A stretch of 41,132 nt of DNA from Lentilactobacillus parafarraginis DSM 18390 = JCM 14109 (GCF_001435895.1 NZ_AZFZ01000024.1:1-41132), one strand, 5' to 3'. Positions 1 through 9,827 are shown, counted from the stretch's first letter. The notes: generated from the letters alone by a model not told the origin. Numbers and translations: made by a program.

Positions 1-64
1 TAATGTGTCAACTTGACAGGGTACAGTACCGCCAGGTTGGTGAAATTAATTCTTGGAAGATAAA

Positions 65-229
65 TCAGTTCATTCTGGTTTTGCGCAGCAGTTCAAGATT
101 TGCGGCAATGATGTCGGCGTTACTTTGATTGAGTTTGTGATAATCCACCAGCTCGGGGTGTTTGAAAACGCTCCGGGTCATCCACGAAGGGACGTTTGTG
201 AACGATGAAAAGATTTCCAGCATCGGCAT
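65..229 (-). CDS. Small hypothetical ORF (54 aa)
   Basis: An open frame of 54 codons from ATG to TGA, with an in-frame stop just upstream and only a weak G-rich stretch where a ribosome site would sit. The product is mixed polar/hydrophobic without membrane segments; I do not recognise it. It lies at the window edge beyond the terminator of the neighbouring operon. It could be the C-terminal remnant of a longer gene or chance. Confidence 0.25.
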   Translation of the reverse strand: MPMLEIFSSFTNVPSWMTRSVFKHPELVDYHKLNQSNADIIAANLELLRKTRMN

Positions 230-278
230 TGACGACTTTTCCCACCAAGCTCAGCATTGGACGCTTAAATTAGGCTTC

Positions 279-306
279 AAAAAAAACCGCCAAACGTTGG
301 CGGTTT
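279..306 (-). terminator. Rho-independent terminator of the carbohydrate operon
   Basis: Minus-strand hairpin with arms CCGCCAA and TTGGCGG, flanked by AAA/TTT, followed by a run of eight T. It lies about 100 bases after the stop of the 121-aa gene and probably ends the operon that starts near 7010. Confidence 0.8.
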
Positions 307-406
307 AACCCTTTATGGTAAGGGATTTGGTAATCATGATCAGAACATTGATTTTTGCTGTTATTATCTATAAACGCTCGGGTCTCATCAACTATTCTCA
401 AATAAC

Positions 407-772
407 TTAGTTCTCATCGTTATTATCCGGAACCCCAGCAACTACTTGAAAGACATCAGATAGCGACATATTCTGATCCGCAAATTTTTTATGCAGAATC
501 AGCTTGCGAAAATCTTCAATTGACATCATTTCCGTTTGCTTAAAGGGCAGTGCAGCCGATCCGTTTGCTCCGATTTGATTCATCCCAGTAATTAAAGTAA
601 TCACTAATCCGTCATGGCTATCCAAGCGAACAGTGTAATGCTCATAATACGACGGAATGTTATAGGAACCCGTTAATTCTTCATGATCCTTAAAGTAATT
701 CGTAATAAATGTTTTAAAGGCTGCCGGTGACTTAAGTGCCTCTTTCCAACTTGTTCGATCTTCGTCCATCAT
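407..772 (-). CDS. Hypothetical protein, last gene of the glucuronide operon
   Basis: A 121-residue soluble protein with no signal peptide or membrane segment. The ATG at 772 is preceded by GAAGGGG at a workable distance; a second ATG follows immediately. I do not recognise the family. Residues 1-40 look helical and the middle (about 40-70) has alternating hydrophobic residues typical of strands. It lies 40 bases after the GH115-like gene and before a strong terminator, so it is probably co-transcribed with the sugar genes. A role in that pathway is only inferred from position. Confidence 0.7.
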   Translation of the reverse strand: MMDEDRTSWKEALKSPAAFKTFITNYFKDHEELTGSYNIPSYYEHYTVRLDSHDGLVITLITGMNQIGANGSAALPFKQTEMMSIEDFRKLILHKKFADQNMSLSDVFQVVAGVPDNNDEN

Positions 773-811
773 TAACGCCCCTTCTCGTAATAACCGTTCC
801 TAGCCATCATT

Positions 812-2863
812 TTACAAGCGGTCAACTAAATATTCTTGTAACTTAGCAGCCATTTGATCATCAGAAAATTCTCTTGCCGTTGTCCATAAGGTCATCACAC
901 GTGCTTCACTCGGCGCCTTGATGAAATTTCGTTCCCATTCATCTTGATCGTCGCCGTCACCAAAGGTTCTAATATAGTGGCGCAGGAACTTCAGCTGTTC
1001 TACTGCTAAAGGTACGTCATTATAACCATCGTTCTTGTAAAAGTCCCGCCATTTCCCCGCAGGATTGCCTTCTTGAGCAGCCAAAACATCCTTTAGTGTT
1101 TGATAGCTTTCATCCGCTAACAAAAACGGCCTTAAGAAATCTTTCTGAACTTTTGCTTCTTTGAATGCCGCGTAAGTCTCAATCAATAGGTTTAGTGCCT
1201 TTAATCCTTGAGCCTGATTCATGACACTCAAATAGTAATCATTATAAAGCAGCTCACGGTCATGCCCCTTAAGCTCTAACAGCATTTTCTTGACGTCCGT
1301 TAGCAATGCATCCCATTCAGCAAATTTCGGGAATATCATCGTATTAATTTTCTTAAGTTCATCGTCAAACTTAGCAGATCCTGTGAGCCAGCCGGTATCA
1401 CTCATCTTTGGTGCGGCGGTAATCCAGGCCTTAATAATTCTTCTGATAAGATAGGGGGCAAACTCATCGCCCGCAGTTTCATCCTTATGAACACCATACT
1501 GAACAATTGCGTCCCAGTAGCGAGAATACAACCAGACAATGTCTGCTTGATGCTTGTCGTAATAGGTGGAAACATAGTCGGTTAGAATTTCTTGATCTGA
1601 ACGGGCCTTGTAGTTGGCCAACCATGACTTAGCTACTTCACGAAGGTACAAAATATGGGGTTTAATACTTCCCGTATTAATCAACTCGAGCGTATCCATG
1701 TTATGCTGACGAACCTTCATTAATTCGCTGGAGACAAAGCTCGGCCTGTTCGACAACAATCCTAAAAAGTTCGACGCCTGCAAGTCATGAAATGCGACAT
1801 GATAGTAAATGCCACGGGCCCGATTATGAGGGTTTGGAACATCCAGGACTTGTGAACGGGGATTGTCCAGATGCTGACGACGAGAAACCATTTTTCCGTA
1901 ACCACTGTCCGCCCAAATCTCAATCACGTCGTCTGGAACTTTCAACAACCCTTTACTGTACATCGCAGTAACTTCACCATAGATATTAATCGCGGTTTTG
2001 GCTCCCGGATCAAGCTTTTTCACCATGTCATATTGCTCCTGGATAATTTCGTTAATGACATCAGCTTTTGCTTGATCGGTCCACTCGCGACTATCATCAT
2101 CTAACCAGAATGGCTTATCGCCCTGCCCCCGAAATCCCAAGCTGTAAATAGTTGCCGTTCCCTTCTGTGACAAGATGGCATCTCGCCACAGTTTTTTGAA
2201 GAGCTCTGGATACTTAATGTAAGACGCTTCAAGGTTGGGATAGACCCGGGCGAACATCTGCGCTCCCAAGGGCTCAGCATGGTGTTGCGCAATGACCAAC
2301 CCAAATTCCTGAGCAGGCTTCCGATAAGTATGCGAATTCACGTCCGTTCCGGGGACAATGACGTTGACCCCTGCCCGAACTGCCGTTTCAAATATCCGAT
2401 CCCAAACATACGGCTTCGAGTCATGGTCTTTCCATCCCATAATCAGCAATTCATCATTCACAAACCAACCACGATAGGGAACCCGATAATTTGGCAAGTG
2501 CAAATCAAAGTTCGTCATTTCAATGACTGGCTTCGGGCTAACTGGCACGTCAAGCCAGTACCAAAAGTCATCAATTCCAAGAACGCTTCTTGAAATCGCA
2601 ATTGCGCCATACATCACCCCAATTGGCGTTCTGGCGAGGACTTCAACGGTTGTCCCATCTGTTTGTGAAATCTGATAGTCGTCTCCGGCAAGCGTGGATT
2701 GCCGATTAAGCCTGAGCAAAATTGTATTATCATCAGCTTGGGTTGACGCTACCCGGTTGATATCTCGCTGCAATATCATCGCAGCATTTTTTAAGACCGG
2801 ATTCAACGCGTCGCTTGTGACAACCGTTGTTGTTTGAGAAATTCTAAATGGATGTTGAGTCAA
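812..2863 (-). CDS. GH115-like alpha-glucuronidase
   Basis: A 683-residue protein resembling glycoside hydrolase family 115, whose known members remove 4-O-methylglucuronic acid side chains from xylan. The family-type motif with RGWFVNDE lies near residue 131, followed by a long barrel-like region and a helical C-terminus. There is no signal peptide, so it would act in the cytoplasm on imported oligosaccharides. The open frame extends to 2890, but AAAGGAAG sits inside that extension, six bases before a TTG at 2863, which I take as the start. It follows the GPH symporter by about 35 bases, matching import then cleavage. The family call rests on motif memory; substrate specificity is not visible. 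Confidence 0.78.
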   Translation of the reverse strand: MTQHPFRISQTTTVVTSDALNPVLKNAAMILQRDINRVASTQADDNTILLRLNRQSTLAGDDYQISQTDGTTVEVLARTPIGVMYGAIAISRSVLGIDDFWYWLDVPVSPKPVIEMTNFDLHLPNYRVPYRGWFVNDELLIMGWKDHDSKPYVWDRIFETAVRAGVNVIVPGTDVNSHTYRKPAQEFGLVIAQHHAEPLGAQMFARVYPNLEASYIKYPELFKKLWRDAILSQKGTATIYSLGFRGQGDKPFWLDDDSREWTDQAKADVINEIIQEQYDMVKKLDPGAKTAINIYGEVTAMYSKGLLKVPDDVIEIWADSGYGKMVSRRQHLDNPRSQVLDVPNPHNRARGIYYHVAFHDLQASNFLGLLSNRPSFVSSELMKVRQHNMDTLELINTGSIKPHILYLREVAKSWLANYKARSDQEILTDYVSTYYDKHQADIVWLYSRYWDAIVQYGVHKDETAGDEFAPYLIRRIIKAWITAAPKMSDTGWLTGSAKFDDELKKINTMIFPKFAEWDALLTDVKKMLLELKGHDRELLYNDYYLSVMNQAQGLKALNLLIETYAAFKEAKVQKDFLRPFLLADESYQTLKDVLAAQEGNPAGKWRDFYKNDGYNDVPLAVEQLKFLRHYIRTFGDGDDQDEWERNFIKAPSEARVMTLWTTAREFSDDQMAAKLQEYLVDRL

Positions 2864-2897
2864 ATTGATCTTCCTTTCGTTTACAAGCAATTACTAA

Positions 2898-4514
2898 CTA
2901 CTGCTTTTTCGCGCTCGTTGCTGACGTGCCTTTTTTCCAAACTGTAATTGAATCATAATCAACGCCTGTTAAATCTTCACAAACTTTCTTAGTCTCGGGG
3001 TCAACGCTGTCCATACTGCCACCCTTTTGAAGCCGAACCAATTCAGTAGCGAGCACTTTAAATGTCTTCTTGCTTAAATGGAAACGACTAGCAAAGAACA
3101 GGGCTAATAAAATCATGAATCCAACCCCACCGGAAACAATGAACAGAATCATATTGGTGGCACTGGCCGGCTGGGTCACTGCACCACTAGTTGACTGACG
3201 GAACCCGCCAAAGTCCAGCAAGTAACCAGCAACAACCGATGCCAACCCCTGACTAATCTGATTTACAAACACCATAACGGATGCAAATAAACCAGAACGG
3301 TTTTTACCAGTAATCAATGTATCCAAATCTGGAATGAACGGGAAAATATTCCATGGAACAAAGTATAGAATAGCCAATCCAATTTCATAGCAAGTCATCG
3401 CAATAATGAGTACAACCATCCATGCACTTGGCTTTGCTAATCCAACGTATGCCCATGACGCACAACTTATGAGAATTAGGGTATAGCCGAACGTATAAAC
3501 TGCCCGTGGCGTCACTTTCGTAATCAAGTATCCGGCAATAATCGTGACCGGAATTGCGAGAACACTCAAACTTTGAAGGAATCCTGACGTACTTGTCGAT
3601 TTACCAAGCACAAATACAATGTAGTAAACAAACGTTGTTGAAAAGAGAATTGTTCCAAAGTATGAGCTCAAATAGATCCCCATGTGGATTCTGAAACTCT
3701 TAATTCTAAAAGTTGAGAAATAGTTCTTTAGCTCGGCTTTCAAACTGTTGCTGTGGCCCTTGCCACCATTTTCGGTGGCTTGTTCAACGGCAATCTGTTT
3801 GGCTTCTTTTTTAGAAACGAAGTGTTCCCAAGTTGTAAAGTAAGTGATGAAGATCAAGAAGAACGTGACCCCGGAAAACATTGCCTGCATAATCAAATAA
3901 GGTTCAGGCGATGTCTTAGGGAAGAAACGGAACAATTGAGCAGGAACAAACTGAACAAGCATATTACCAAGCCCGGCAACCGTCATCCGAGTCGTGGACA
4001 GCGTTGTCCGTTCGTTGTAGTCCTTGGTCATTTCATTTGGTAAGGTCTCCCAAGGGATTTGTAAGATCGACATGAGAACCGTTGTGATCACATAGGTGAT
4101 TAGATAGTACAGGAAGCTCATGTGAGCCACCCACATAAAGATCGCAACCAATACAGAAGGTGCGGCGATCAATACAAACAAGTGGCGTCGGCCATACTTA
4201 CGCCCAAGCTTGTACTTGTAAATCCCATCCGAAAAGTTTCCCATAAACAGTGACGCAATTGCATCGGCAATCCGGCCAACCAAGAATATTGTTGCTCCTT
4301 GACCAGCGCTCAATCCACAAAAAGTCGTGTAGAAGAACATGAGCCATGCGCCCACAAGCCCCTGCATTGAGATACTGAAGAAAGAGAAAACCCCAAATCC
4401 TAGAGATCGTGTAATCCCAATTTTGCCTCGATGTTGGTAGATCTTTTTGTTCGCATATTCATCCCAGCCATCATGAACTGGCTGAGGTGACTTATTAGTC
4501 ATTTTTGAATCCAT
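2898..4514 (-). CDS. GPH-family sugar:cation symporter (MFS)
   Basis: A 538-residue integral membrane protein of the glycoside-pentoside-hexuronide:cation symporter family (MelB/XynB-like). About twelve hydrophobic segments are visible, with the basic cytoplasmic loop KYKLGRKYGRR near residue 105 typical of this family and a hydrophilic insertion near 240-260 between the two halves. The start ATG at 4514 follows AAAGGAG. It lies between the secreted beta-helix protein and the GH115-like enzyme, so its likely cargo is a glucuronate-bearing oligosaccharide released outside the cell. The substrate is inferred from neighbours. Confidence 0.9.
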   Translation of the reverse strand: MDSKMTNKSPQPVHDGWDEYANKKIYQHRGKIGITRSLGFGVFSFFSISMQGLVGAWLMFFYTTFCGLSAGQGATIFLVGRIADAIASLFMGNFSDGIYKYKLGRKYGRRHLFVLIAAPSVLVAIFMWVAHMSFLYYLITYVITTVLMSILQIPWETLPNEMTKDYNERTTLSTTRMTVAGLGNMLVQFVPAQLFRFFPKTSPEPYLIMQAMFSGVTFFLIFITYFTTWEHFVSKKEAKQIAVEQATENGGKGHSNSLKAELKNYFSTFRIKSFRIHMGIYLSSYFGTILFSTTFVYYIVFVLGKSTSTSGFLQSLSVLAIPVTIIAGYLITKVTPRAVYTFGYTLILISCASWAYVGLAKPSAWMVVLIIAMTCYEIGLAILYFVPWNIFPFIPDLDTLITGKNRSGLFASVMVFVNQISQGLASVVAGYLLDFGGFRQSTSGAVTQPASATNMILFIVSGGVGFMILLALFFASRFHLSKKTFKVLATELVRLQKGGSMDSVDPETKKVCEDLTGVDYDSITVWKKGTSATSAKKQ

Positions 4515-4615
4515 TTTTGCGACACTCCTTTGTTAAGTTTAAATGTTCAGCGTAAATAGCGGACTATTCTGAAATTCTAATATATCAGTGTTTGGGAGCG
4601 ATTTACCGTAAGCTG

Positions 4616-7009
4616 TTAATAGTGATCAATAAATAACCGATTGCCGGTAATGTAACTACCATTCGACAATTTCAGACGCGTGGTCAATCCATAACGAACA
4701 ACTTTTCTGATATGCAGCACACTACCGTACTTATAGAATTTCATTCGATTCTGACGCAAGAACTTGAGACTATGATAACTAAAAATCCCAGAATGGTTGA
4801 TCACTTTTAACTTTGAGACTTTTGTCGCGAAATAAAGCCGCTTGACAAACTTTGAATTGGTGGTAATGAAGCGACCATTGCTTAATTGGTAACGCCGAAA
4901 TCCATTTGCTGACTTTGTCACGCTTACCACAATCAAAATCGTATGCTTGGAGACCTTTTTCGCTCTATTTGTTACTTTAAAAGTTGGTTTGCGATATTCA
5001 TAGAAATGCTCACGGGCAAACACTTTAAACGGTGCCATTCGATTTTTGGCCATTGGGCGATTCGACTTATCAACAGGAACAGAAGATATGCTGCTAGATG
5101 AGCTGATTGTTGATGAAGATTGTGCCGGTGTTGCTACTGAAGAAGACGGCGTCGAACTCGATGACGTTGATGATGGTGTCGTTCCTGCTGGAGCCACATT
5201 CATAGGCTCTGAAACGCCAATACTAGGATTTGTAGAAATGGGTACTCCAAATAAGTCTTCTGTCGCAACGGCTACATTCAAACCGGTTAGTTCCATCGCC
5301 GTTCCCTTCCCTATTAATGGCGAATTATTAGCTATTTTGAGAGCAGCCAGGTCTTCAAATTGGGGATTAGTATCAAGCTGGCCTTTAAACATTGGATCAT
5401 CTTTTAATGCATTGGCTTCTCCGTCAAGCGGCTTCAAAGGCCCACCAAAGTAATTATTATGGCTGTATGATACCCTTCTACCAACTAATGGATTTAAATC
5501 AGGACTATCTTGCGTGCTAAAGAAGTTATTGTTAAAAACAAATGCATGATCTTTTGTATTATTCATTCCTGGAGCACTACCAATAAAAGTCGCCTTAGGA
5601 TACTGTCGGGTGTTGTAAAAATCATTATTGTAAATATAATGTTTTCCCGAATCGCCAAAAAGATCTACGTAATAAATTCCCGCTTGTCCTTTTTGATAAC
5701 CTGGGATTGGCACAGCGTTATCTTTTAAAACGTTATAGCGAATAACCGATGTCCCATATCCAAATCCACAAAGTAATATGCCATCCCCATTACCATGAAT
5801 GTAGTTATATTGAACGAGCATATTCGTTGTTTCCCGATCAGGGTCAATTCCAGCGGAATCTCCGCCACCAGCTTTACGCACCGCACCAGAAACATCGTTA
5901 AACTGAACCGTAATATGATCACAGTAATACATTTCTATTCCAACTGTACCGGTGCCCTTTGTAATGTTACCTTGAATCTTTGAATCCTTCGAACTTGTCA
6001 AATAGATCCCATCACAGGCAAAGTCGGACTTGGACTGATCTATATAATTATTCTTGATCGTAATATTACTATGTGGTGCCCAGTTCTTCGACTGGTAACC
6101 ATTCTCTTCAGTCCCATCATCACGGGACGCCCATGCATGATCTGCTTTGCCTTCATGCTGCTTAATCGTAATACCACCGTACGAATTATCGTTAACAACG
6201 TTATCAGAAATTGTTACATCCCTAAACACGGTTGGCTTAGAATCAGGTCGGCTTGGTGTTTGAATGTCAAAAATAATTCCACCACTGTCCTTTGATCCAT
6301 TCCAGCCGTTTTGATATGATGCCCCTTCTGGAGCCTTTCCGGATCCATTAATCCAAGCTACCGTCCCAGTTACATCGTGAACATAAAGGTCATGAAGGTA
6401 ATAATTCGATAACGTTCCCTGATCCGCTCCGGTAATGTGAATGCCCTTCAAATCAGCCTTGAGTTTTGTTCCATCCTTACCATTAGCACCAGAAACGGTG
6501 TTACTCACATCTAAATTTGATATCTCAACGTGGTCCTCATTATTTATTCGAATAACGTCTTGAATTAGTCCATTTCCGGCAAGCTTCGGATATTCACCAG
6601 TTCCATAGCTACTAATTTTGAAATGATGACCTTTTGGAGAAAGGGTCGGTCCATCGCTCCAATAATCACCAGCCCGAAATAAAATCTGATCATTTGTAAA
6701 ATCTGTTCCACTATTCACTCGGCGAATCGTTTTCCATGCATCATTAGGAGATTTCCCACTATTATTATCGTTACCATTTATCGAATCAATATAGTAAGTT
6801 GTGGAGTAATCTGACGACGGTGTCGAATTACTATCGCTTACCTTAGGTGTCGTCCCATTTACAATCGCTTGTCCTTTCTGATTTAATAGCGATAGCGCCG
6901 CTGATTCATCTTGAAAGGTGGTGTTGGCAGACGCGCGGTTAGCGCCAATCAAAAACGAGATTCCAAAAAAGACAACTGTCAAAACGCACAATCTCCATTT
7001 ACTTCTCAT
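4616..7009 (-). CDS. Secreted parallel beta-helix protein with cell-surface repeat domain
   Basis: A 797-residue exported protein. Residues 1-28 form a signal peptide ending in ASA. Residues about 70-600 contain many repeats of the type I.NN.I/V..N.. expected of a right-handed parallel beta-helix (pectate-lyase-like fold; these are usually polysaccharide lyases or hydrolases). A Ser/Thr/Pro linker (about 610-650) leads to a basic C-terminal domain (about 655-797) with two tandem repeats rich in Tyr, Lys and Arg, which I read as DUF5776, a domain common on lactobacillus surface proteins. The same domain occurs in the B12-type protein at 37043-39379. The start has GAGAGGGG upstream. The gene heads the sugar operon; the exact polysaccharide is unknown. 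Confidence 0.85.
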   Translation of the reverse strand: MRSKWRLCVLTVVFFGISFLIGANRASANTTFQDESAALSLLNQKGQAIVNGTTPKVSDSNSTPSSDYSTTYYIDSINGNDNNSGKSPNDAWKTIRRVNSGTDFTNDQILFRAGDYWSDGPTLSPKGHHFKISSYGTGEYPKLAGNGLIQDVIRINNEDHVEISNLDVSNTVSGANGKDGTKLKADLKGIHITGADQGTLSNYYLHDLYVHDVTGTVAWINGSGKAPEGASYQNGWNGSKDSGGIIFDIQTPSRPDSKPTVFRDVTISDNVVNDNSYGGITIKQHEGKADHAWASRDDGTEENGYQSKNWAPHSNITIKNNYIDQSKSDFACDGIYLTSSKDSKIQGNITKGTGTVGIEMYYCDHITVQFNDVSGAVRKAGGGDSAGIDPDRETTNMLVQYNYIHGNGDGILLCGFGYGTSVIRYNVLKDNAVPIPGYQKGQAGIYYVDLFGDSGKHYIYNNDFYNTRQYPKATFIGSAPGMNNTKDHAFVFNNNFFSTQDSPDLNPLVGRRVSYSHNNYFGGPLKPLDGEANALKDDPMFKGQLDTNPQFEDLAALKIANNSPLIGKGTAMELTGLNVAVATEDLFGVPISTNPSIGVSEPMNVAPAGTTPSSTSSSSTPSSSVATPAQSSSTISSSSSISSVPVDKSNRPMAKNRMAPFKVFAREHFYEYRKPTFKVTNRAKKVSKHTILIVVSVTKSANGFRRYQLSNGRFITTNSKFVKRLYFATKVSKLKVINHSGIFSYHSLKFLRQNRMKFYKYGSVLHIRKVVRYGLTTRLKLSNGSYITGNRLFIDHY

Positions 7010-7226
7010 CGACTTGCCCCTCTCTGAAAAAATTATCTGAAAAACCTTAGCTTAAAAATACAAATCAGCTGCAAATTAGTTTATCTGTATTCGCTTACAA
7101 TTAGTGGAAAACTCTTATTTTGCTTTTAAATTCACATCCCCCCTCTCTTCACAAAATAAACTCAAAAAAGTTCAATTCAGATGTATCGGCTATTTACTCT
7201 GACTTAAATCTTTTGTACACTAAAAT

Positions 7227-7240
7227 TGTAAGCGTTTTTA
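7227..7240. promoter_or_regulatory. cre-like catabolite site upstream of the AraC gene
   Basis: TGTAAGCGTTTTTA matches the CcpA-binding consensus TGNAANCGNWNNCA except for one position near the 3' end. It lies in the divergent region between the beta-helix gene and the AraC regulator, where CcpA could dampen either direction. No other clear element is seen in this 286-base gap. Confidence 0.4.
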
Positions 7241-7295
7241 ATGGAATGTTCTTTGCATTTTGGACATGATTTATTGCAAAAAGAGAAGTGATTAA

Positions 7296-8153
7296 ATGAA
7301 TCAAGTGAAATTGCCCCTGGATGGGACCCTCACCAAAGACATCGTCTGCTTTCATAATCGTGATAAAAATCACGATAGCCCCTTTCACCAACACAGCGAT
7401 CATTACGAGTTGTATTTATTTGTTGGTGGTGACGCAACCTTTTATACCAAATCGGCCGCCTACCCATTGGTTCCTGGTGACCTAATTGCGATTCCCAATG
7501 GTCATTGGCACCGAGCTGTTACCACCAGTTCGGCTTTTTATGAGCGCGTTTTTCTTAACATTAACGTCAACTTAGTCAACCGACTATCCTCCTCAAAGAC
7601 TGATTTATCAAAGTGCTTTTACTTATTTAAGGATCAAGAGGTCAGCATCAGAAAACTAACTGACGAACAATTAACGACCTACTTGGCACTCATCCACAAA
7701 TTAATTGCATCACTAGAAGGTGACGCGTATGGAAGTGATCTTAACCAGCGCATCTTAATTACACAGATCCTTCTTCTTACCAATACAGTTGATCAGGTTA
7801 AACAAGCACCCACCAACATCATTCCTTCACAACTGAGCCAGATTATTGAATTTATCGACACTCATCTAAGAAACGATCTCAGTTTGGCCGTCCTCAGTAA
7901 ATATTTTTACGTCAGTCCCACCTATCTAAACCGGTTTTTTAAAAGTTATATGGGATTATCACTTCACCGATACATCACTGAAAAACGACTGACACTGGCA
8001 AAAGAACTGCTTACCAAAGGAAAAAGCGTCACGGATGTTTGCGATACCTGTGGCTTTGGCAACTACAGTAACTTTATCCGGGCATTTACCCGCTATGTTG
8101 GGGTATCCCCGGGTAAATTTAAGAAACGTCAGTTTACTGGGGATAATCACTGA
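7296..8153 (+). CDS. AraC-family regulator with cupin sensor
   Basis: A 285-residue transcription regulator. The N-terminus (about 25-95) is a cupin-type sugar-sensing fold with the motif HQHSDHYELYLF and PGDLIAIP. The C-terminus (about 185-280) is a double helix-turn-helix of the AraC/XylS type, including GFGNYSNFIRAFTRYVGVSPGKFK. It is divergent from the beta-helix/symporter/GH115 operon and is the obvious candidate activator of that operon. AGAGAAGTG lies a few bases upstream of the ATG. Confidence 0.9.
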   Translation: MNQVKLPLDGTLTKDIVCFHNRDKNHDSPFHQHSDHYELYLFVGGDATFYTKSAAYPLVPGDLIAIPNGHWHRAVTTSSAFYERVFLNINVNLVNRLSSSKTDLSKCFYLFKDQEVSIRKLTDEQLTTYLALIHKLIASLEGDAYGSDLNQRILITQILLLTNTVDQVKQAPTNIIPSQLSQIIEFIDTHLRNDLSLAVLSKYFYVSPTYLNRFFKSYMGLSLHRYITEKRLTLAKELLTKGKSVTDVCDTCGFGNYSNFIRAFTRYVGVSPGKFKKRQFTGDNH

Positions 8154-8214
8154 GCCATATGTGTTAAGCGACTGAATAAAGAAGCCTGCTTCTAAAATTG
8201 ATTCATTTTTAACG

Positions 8215-8275
8215 CAAAAAAATAGGTCTAACCTTTCATCCGTAGAAAGACGAATGAGGGATTAGACCCTTTTTA
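8215..8275. terminator. Bidirectional terminator after the AraC gene
   Basis: Arms GGTCTAACC (8225) and the matching TTAGACC (8262), extended by weaker pairs, flanked by an A run on the left and a T run on the right. It can end the AraC transcript and, on the other strand, transcription of the protease gene. Confidence 0.7.
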
Positions 8276-8283
8276 ATAGAGAA

Positions 8284-8302
8284 TGTCAAACTAAGTGCAA
8301 CA
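8284..8302. repeat. Solo copy of an insertion-sequence-end-like motif
   Basis: TGTCAAACTAAGTGCAACA matches the 19-base motif at the right window edge (41112-41130) at 17 of 19 positions. There is no transposase gene near it. It may be a leftover insertion-sequence end; the match to a specific element cannot be checked here. Confidence 0.35.
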
Positions 8303-8364
8303 TTTTATCAAAAATAACTGTTAGGGACACCACTGTGTAACAATATTGGATCAGATACCAAGAC

Positions 8365-9540
8365 TTACCGGGTTCTAATATTTGCCAGTGTCTGTTTAAT
8401 CGCCGCCTGCACCTTATGATTACCCAGCATTAGGAAGACAACCACTAATTCGATAATCCGGGTAATAATGATAAATTCAATTTCATAAGCCGATACCAAT
8501 CCGGAGAATGGTCCACTGTTGGTGATGGGATAGCCAATCAAGTCAATCATTGAATGCAAGGCGACAACTATCCAAATATTTCCCGTATACAGCGTAATCA
8601 CGCTGAAGACCATTCCAACCCCAAACGCCGCGAAGATTTGAAGGCATGTTTCAAGAACGCTCTGATGACCGACATTGGATGCATGGTAAAGGCCGAATAT
8701 TGTTGAACTGATGAGAATGGCAACCAGGACCCGCGTTTTATCAGATTTAATTTTCATCATTAGAAGCGGCCAGAGTGTCAAATAGCGAAACATAAATTCC
8801 TCTTTTAATCCAGTCCAAACAATCGTCAACACAATCCCAACTATGGCTGTTTGCGCCACGGCTAAATCAAAATGACCAAATAATCGTGACCAACTTCCCG
8901 CAGTTAAGCCCCAGTTTAAAAGCGCGGTAATAATCGCCAGAAACAACCACCAATAATTAACCTTTGAATTGATGCCCCATCGAGGTAACCGATACCCCCA
9001 CAATTTCATCACGTACATCAAAATGCCAAATATCAAAATAATCGCAAATGGCACAAGTGGTACCGTGTAGGAAAACGGGAATCCGAAAGTCTTTGAAGTG
9101 ATCGCAATAAACGTGAACGAACTGATGAGTACGTACGAAGTCAGTATCCGCATGGTGATCCCGGCCGTTGGCCGAAGAACCTTTTGAATGTATAGAATAA
9201 TGGCCCCTATGAAAACAACGAATGAAATGATAAGGACCAGCCATTTTTGGAAACTATGAGTGCCAATAAGCGGATGTGCCAAAATTGATATTGCAGTCAT
9301 TACCGTGAATGGGAACAATGCAACCAAGATGAGTCTCAAAAAATTATTAGTGACCAAAACAAACCGATTCGACACTCTTTCCTGAAGCAAGAGCGCAGAG
9401 AAACATAAGATTCCGGCAATGATGATTTCCTTCCGTGGCGTCATCAAACTACTGCTTTTAAGCAGGAAGGCACCCCCAATAATGATGAATGCCAGAACGG
9501 CTTCGAGCTTAAATATGAATTGCATTCTATTTTTGATCAA
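8365..9540 (-). CDS. CPBP-family intramembrane metalloprotease
   Basis: A 391-residue polytopic membrane protein of the CPBP (CAAX protease and bacteriocin-processing/self-immunity) family. The three catalytic motifs are visible in order: KEEFMFR (glutamates) near residue 245, a histidine in YHASNVGHQS near 285, and HSMIDLIG near 340. Around ten hydrophobic segments precede and surround them. Translation starts at a TTG with GGAGAT eight bases upstream; ATG at codon 6 is an alternative. In lactobacilli such genes are often tied to bacteriocin immunity or envelope stress, but no bacteriocin gene is visible nearby. Confidence 0.9.
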   Translation of the reverse strand: MIKNRMQFIFKLEAVLAFIIIGGAFLLKSSSLMTPRKEIIIAGILCFSALLLQERVSNRFVLVTNNFLRLILVALFPFTVMTAISILAHPLIGTHSFQKWLVLIISFVVFIGAIILYIQKVLRPTAGITMRILTSYVLISSFTFIAITSKTFGFPFSYTVPLVPFAIILIFGILMYVMKLWGYRLPRWGINSKVNYWWLFLAIITALLNWGLTAGSWSRLFGHFDLAVAQTAIVGIVLTIVWTGLKEEFMFRYLTLWPLLMMKIKSDKTRVLVAILISSTIFGLYHASNVGHQSVLETCLQIFAAFGVGMVFSVITLYTGNIWIVVALHSMIDLIGYPITNSGPFSGLVSAYEIEFIIITRIIELVVVFLMLGNHKVQAAIKQTLANIRTR

Positions 9541-9680
9541 TTTAGGTCATCTCCGATTTTTAATTTACTTTCCGTGTTGATATAGTTGAAATTGAAAATA
9601 CTGACTCAGCTGCCCCGTGTCCATTGAGGATTGATTACCCATATTTCAAATTGAGCACCCTGAGCCAGACCCTTCAGTGA

Positions 9681-9827
9681 TTATTGGAGATTAGCTTGAA
9701 GACTGAAAATATCATTGACAAGAAGCCCAACAACAAAAATGACAACTGCTTCGAATGATGCTCACGGACCAATGACATCCAAACCGTCAGCAAACAGATT
9801 AGCGTTTTTCTCAAAAATGATAATCAC
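9681..9827 (-). pseudogene. Decayed small membrane-protein gene with in-frame stop
   Basis: A 49-codon frame beginning with GTG, with GAAAGGAAA just before it, broken by a TGA at 9762-9764. Both halves read in the same frame, and the second half has a hydrophobic core (EAVVIFVVGLLVNDIF). The leader is nearly the mirror image of the leader of the DUF2975 gene at 10117. I read it as a broken small membrane protein that once shared regulation with that gene. Family unknown. Confidence 0.35.

Noticed and set aside
6-18. Palindrome TGTCAACTTGACA as an insertion-sequence end at the left edge
   Set aside because: It shares only the TGTCAA part with the right-edge motif, which is too short to call.
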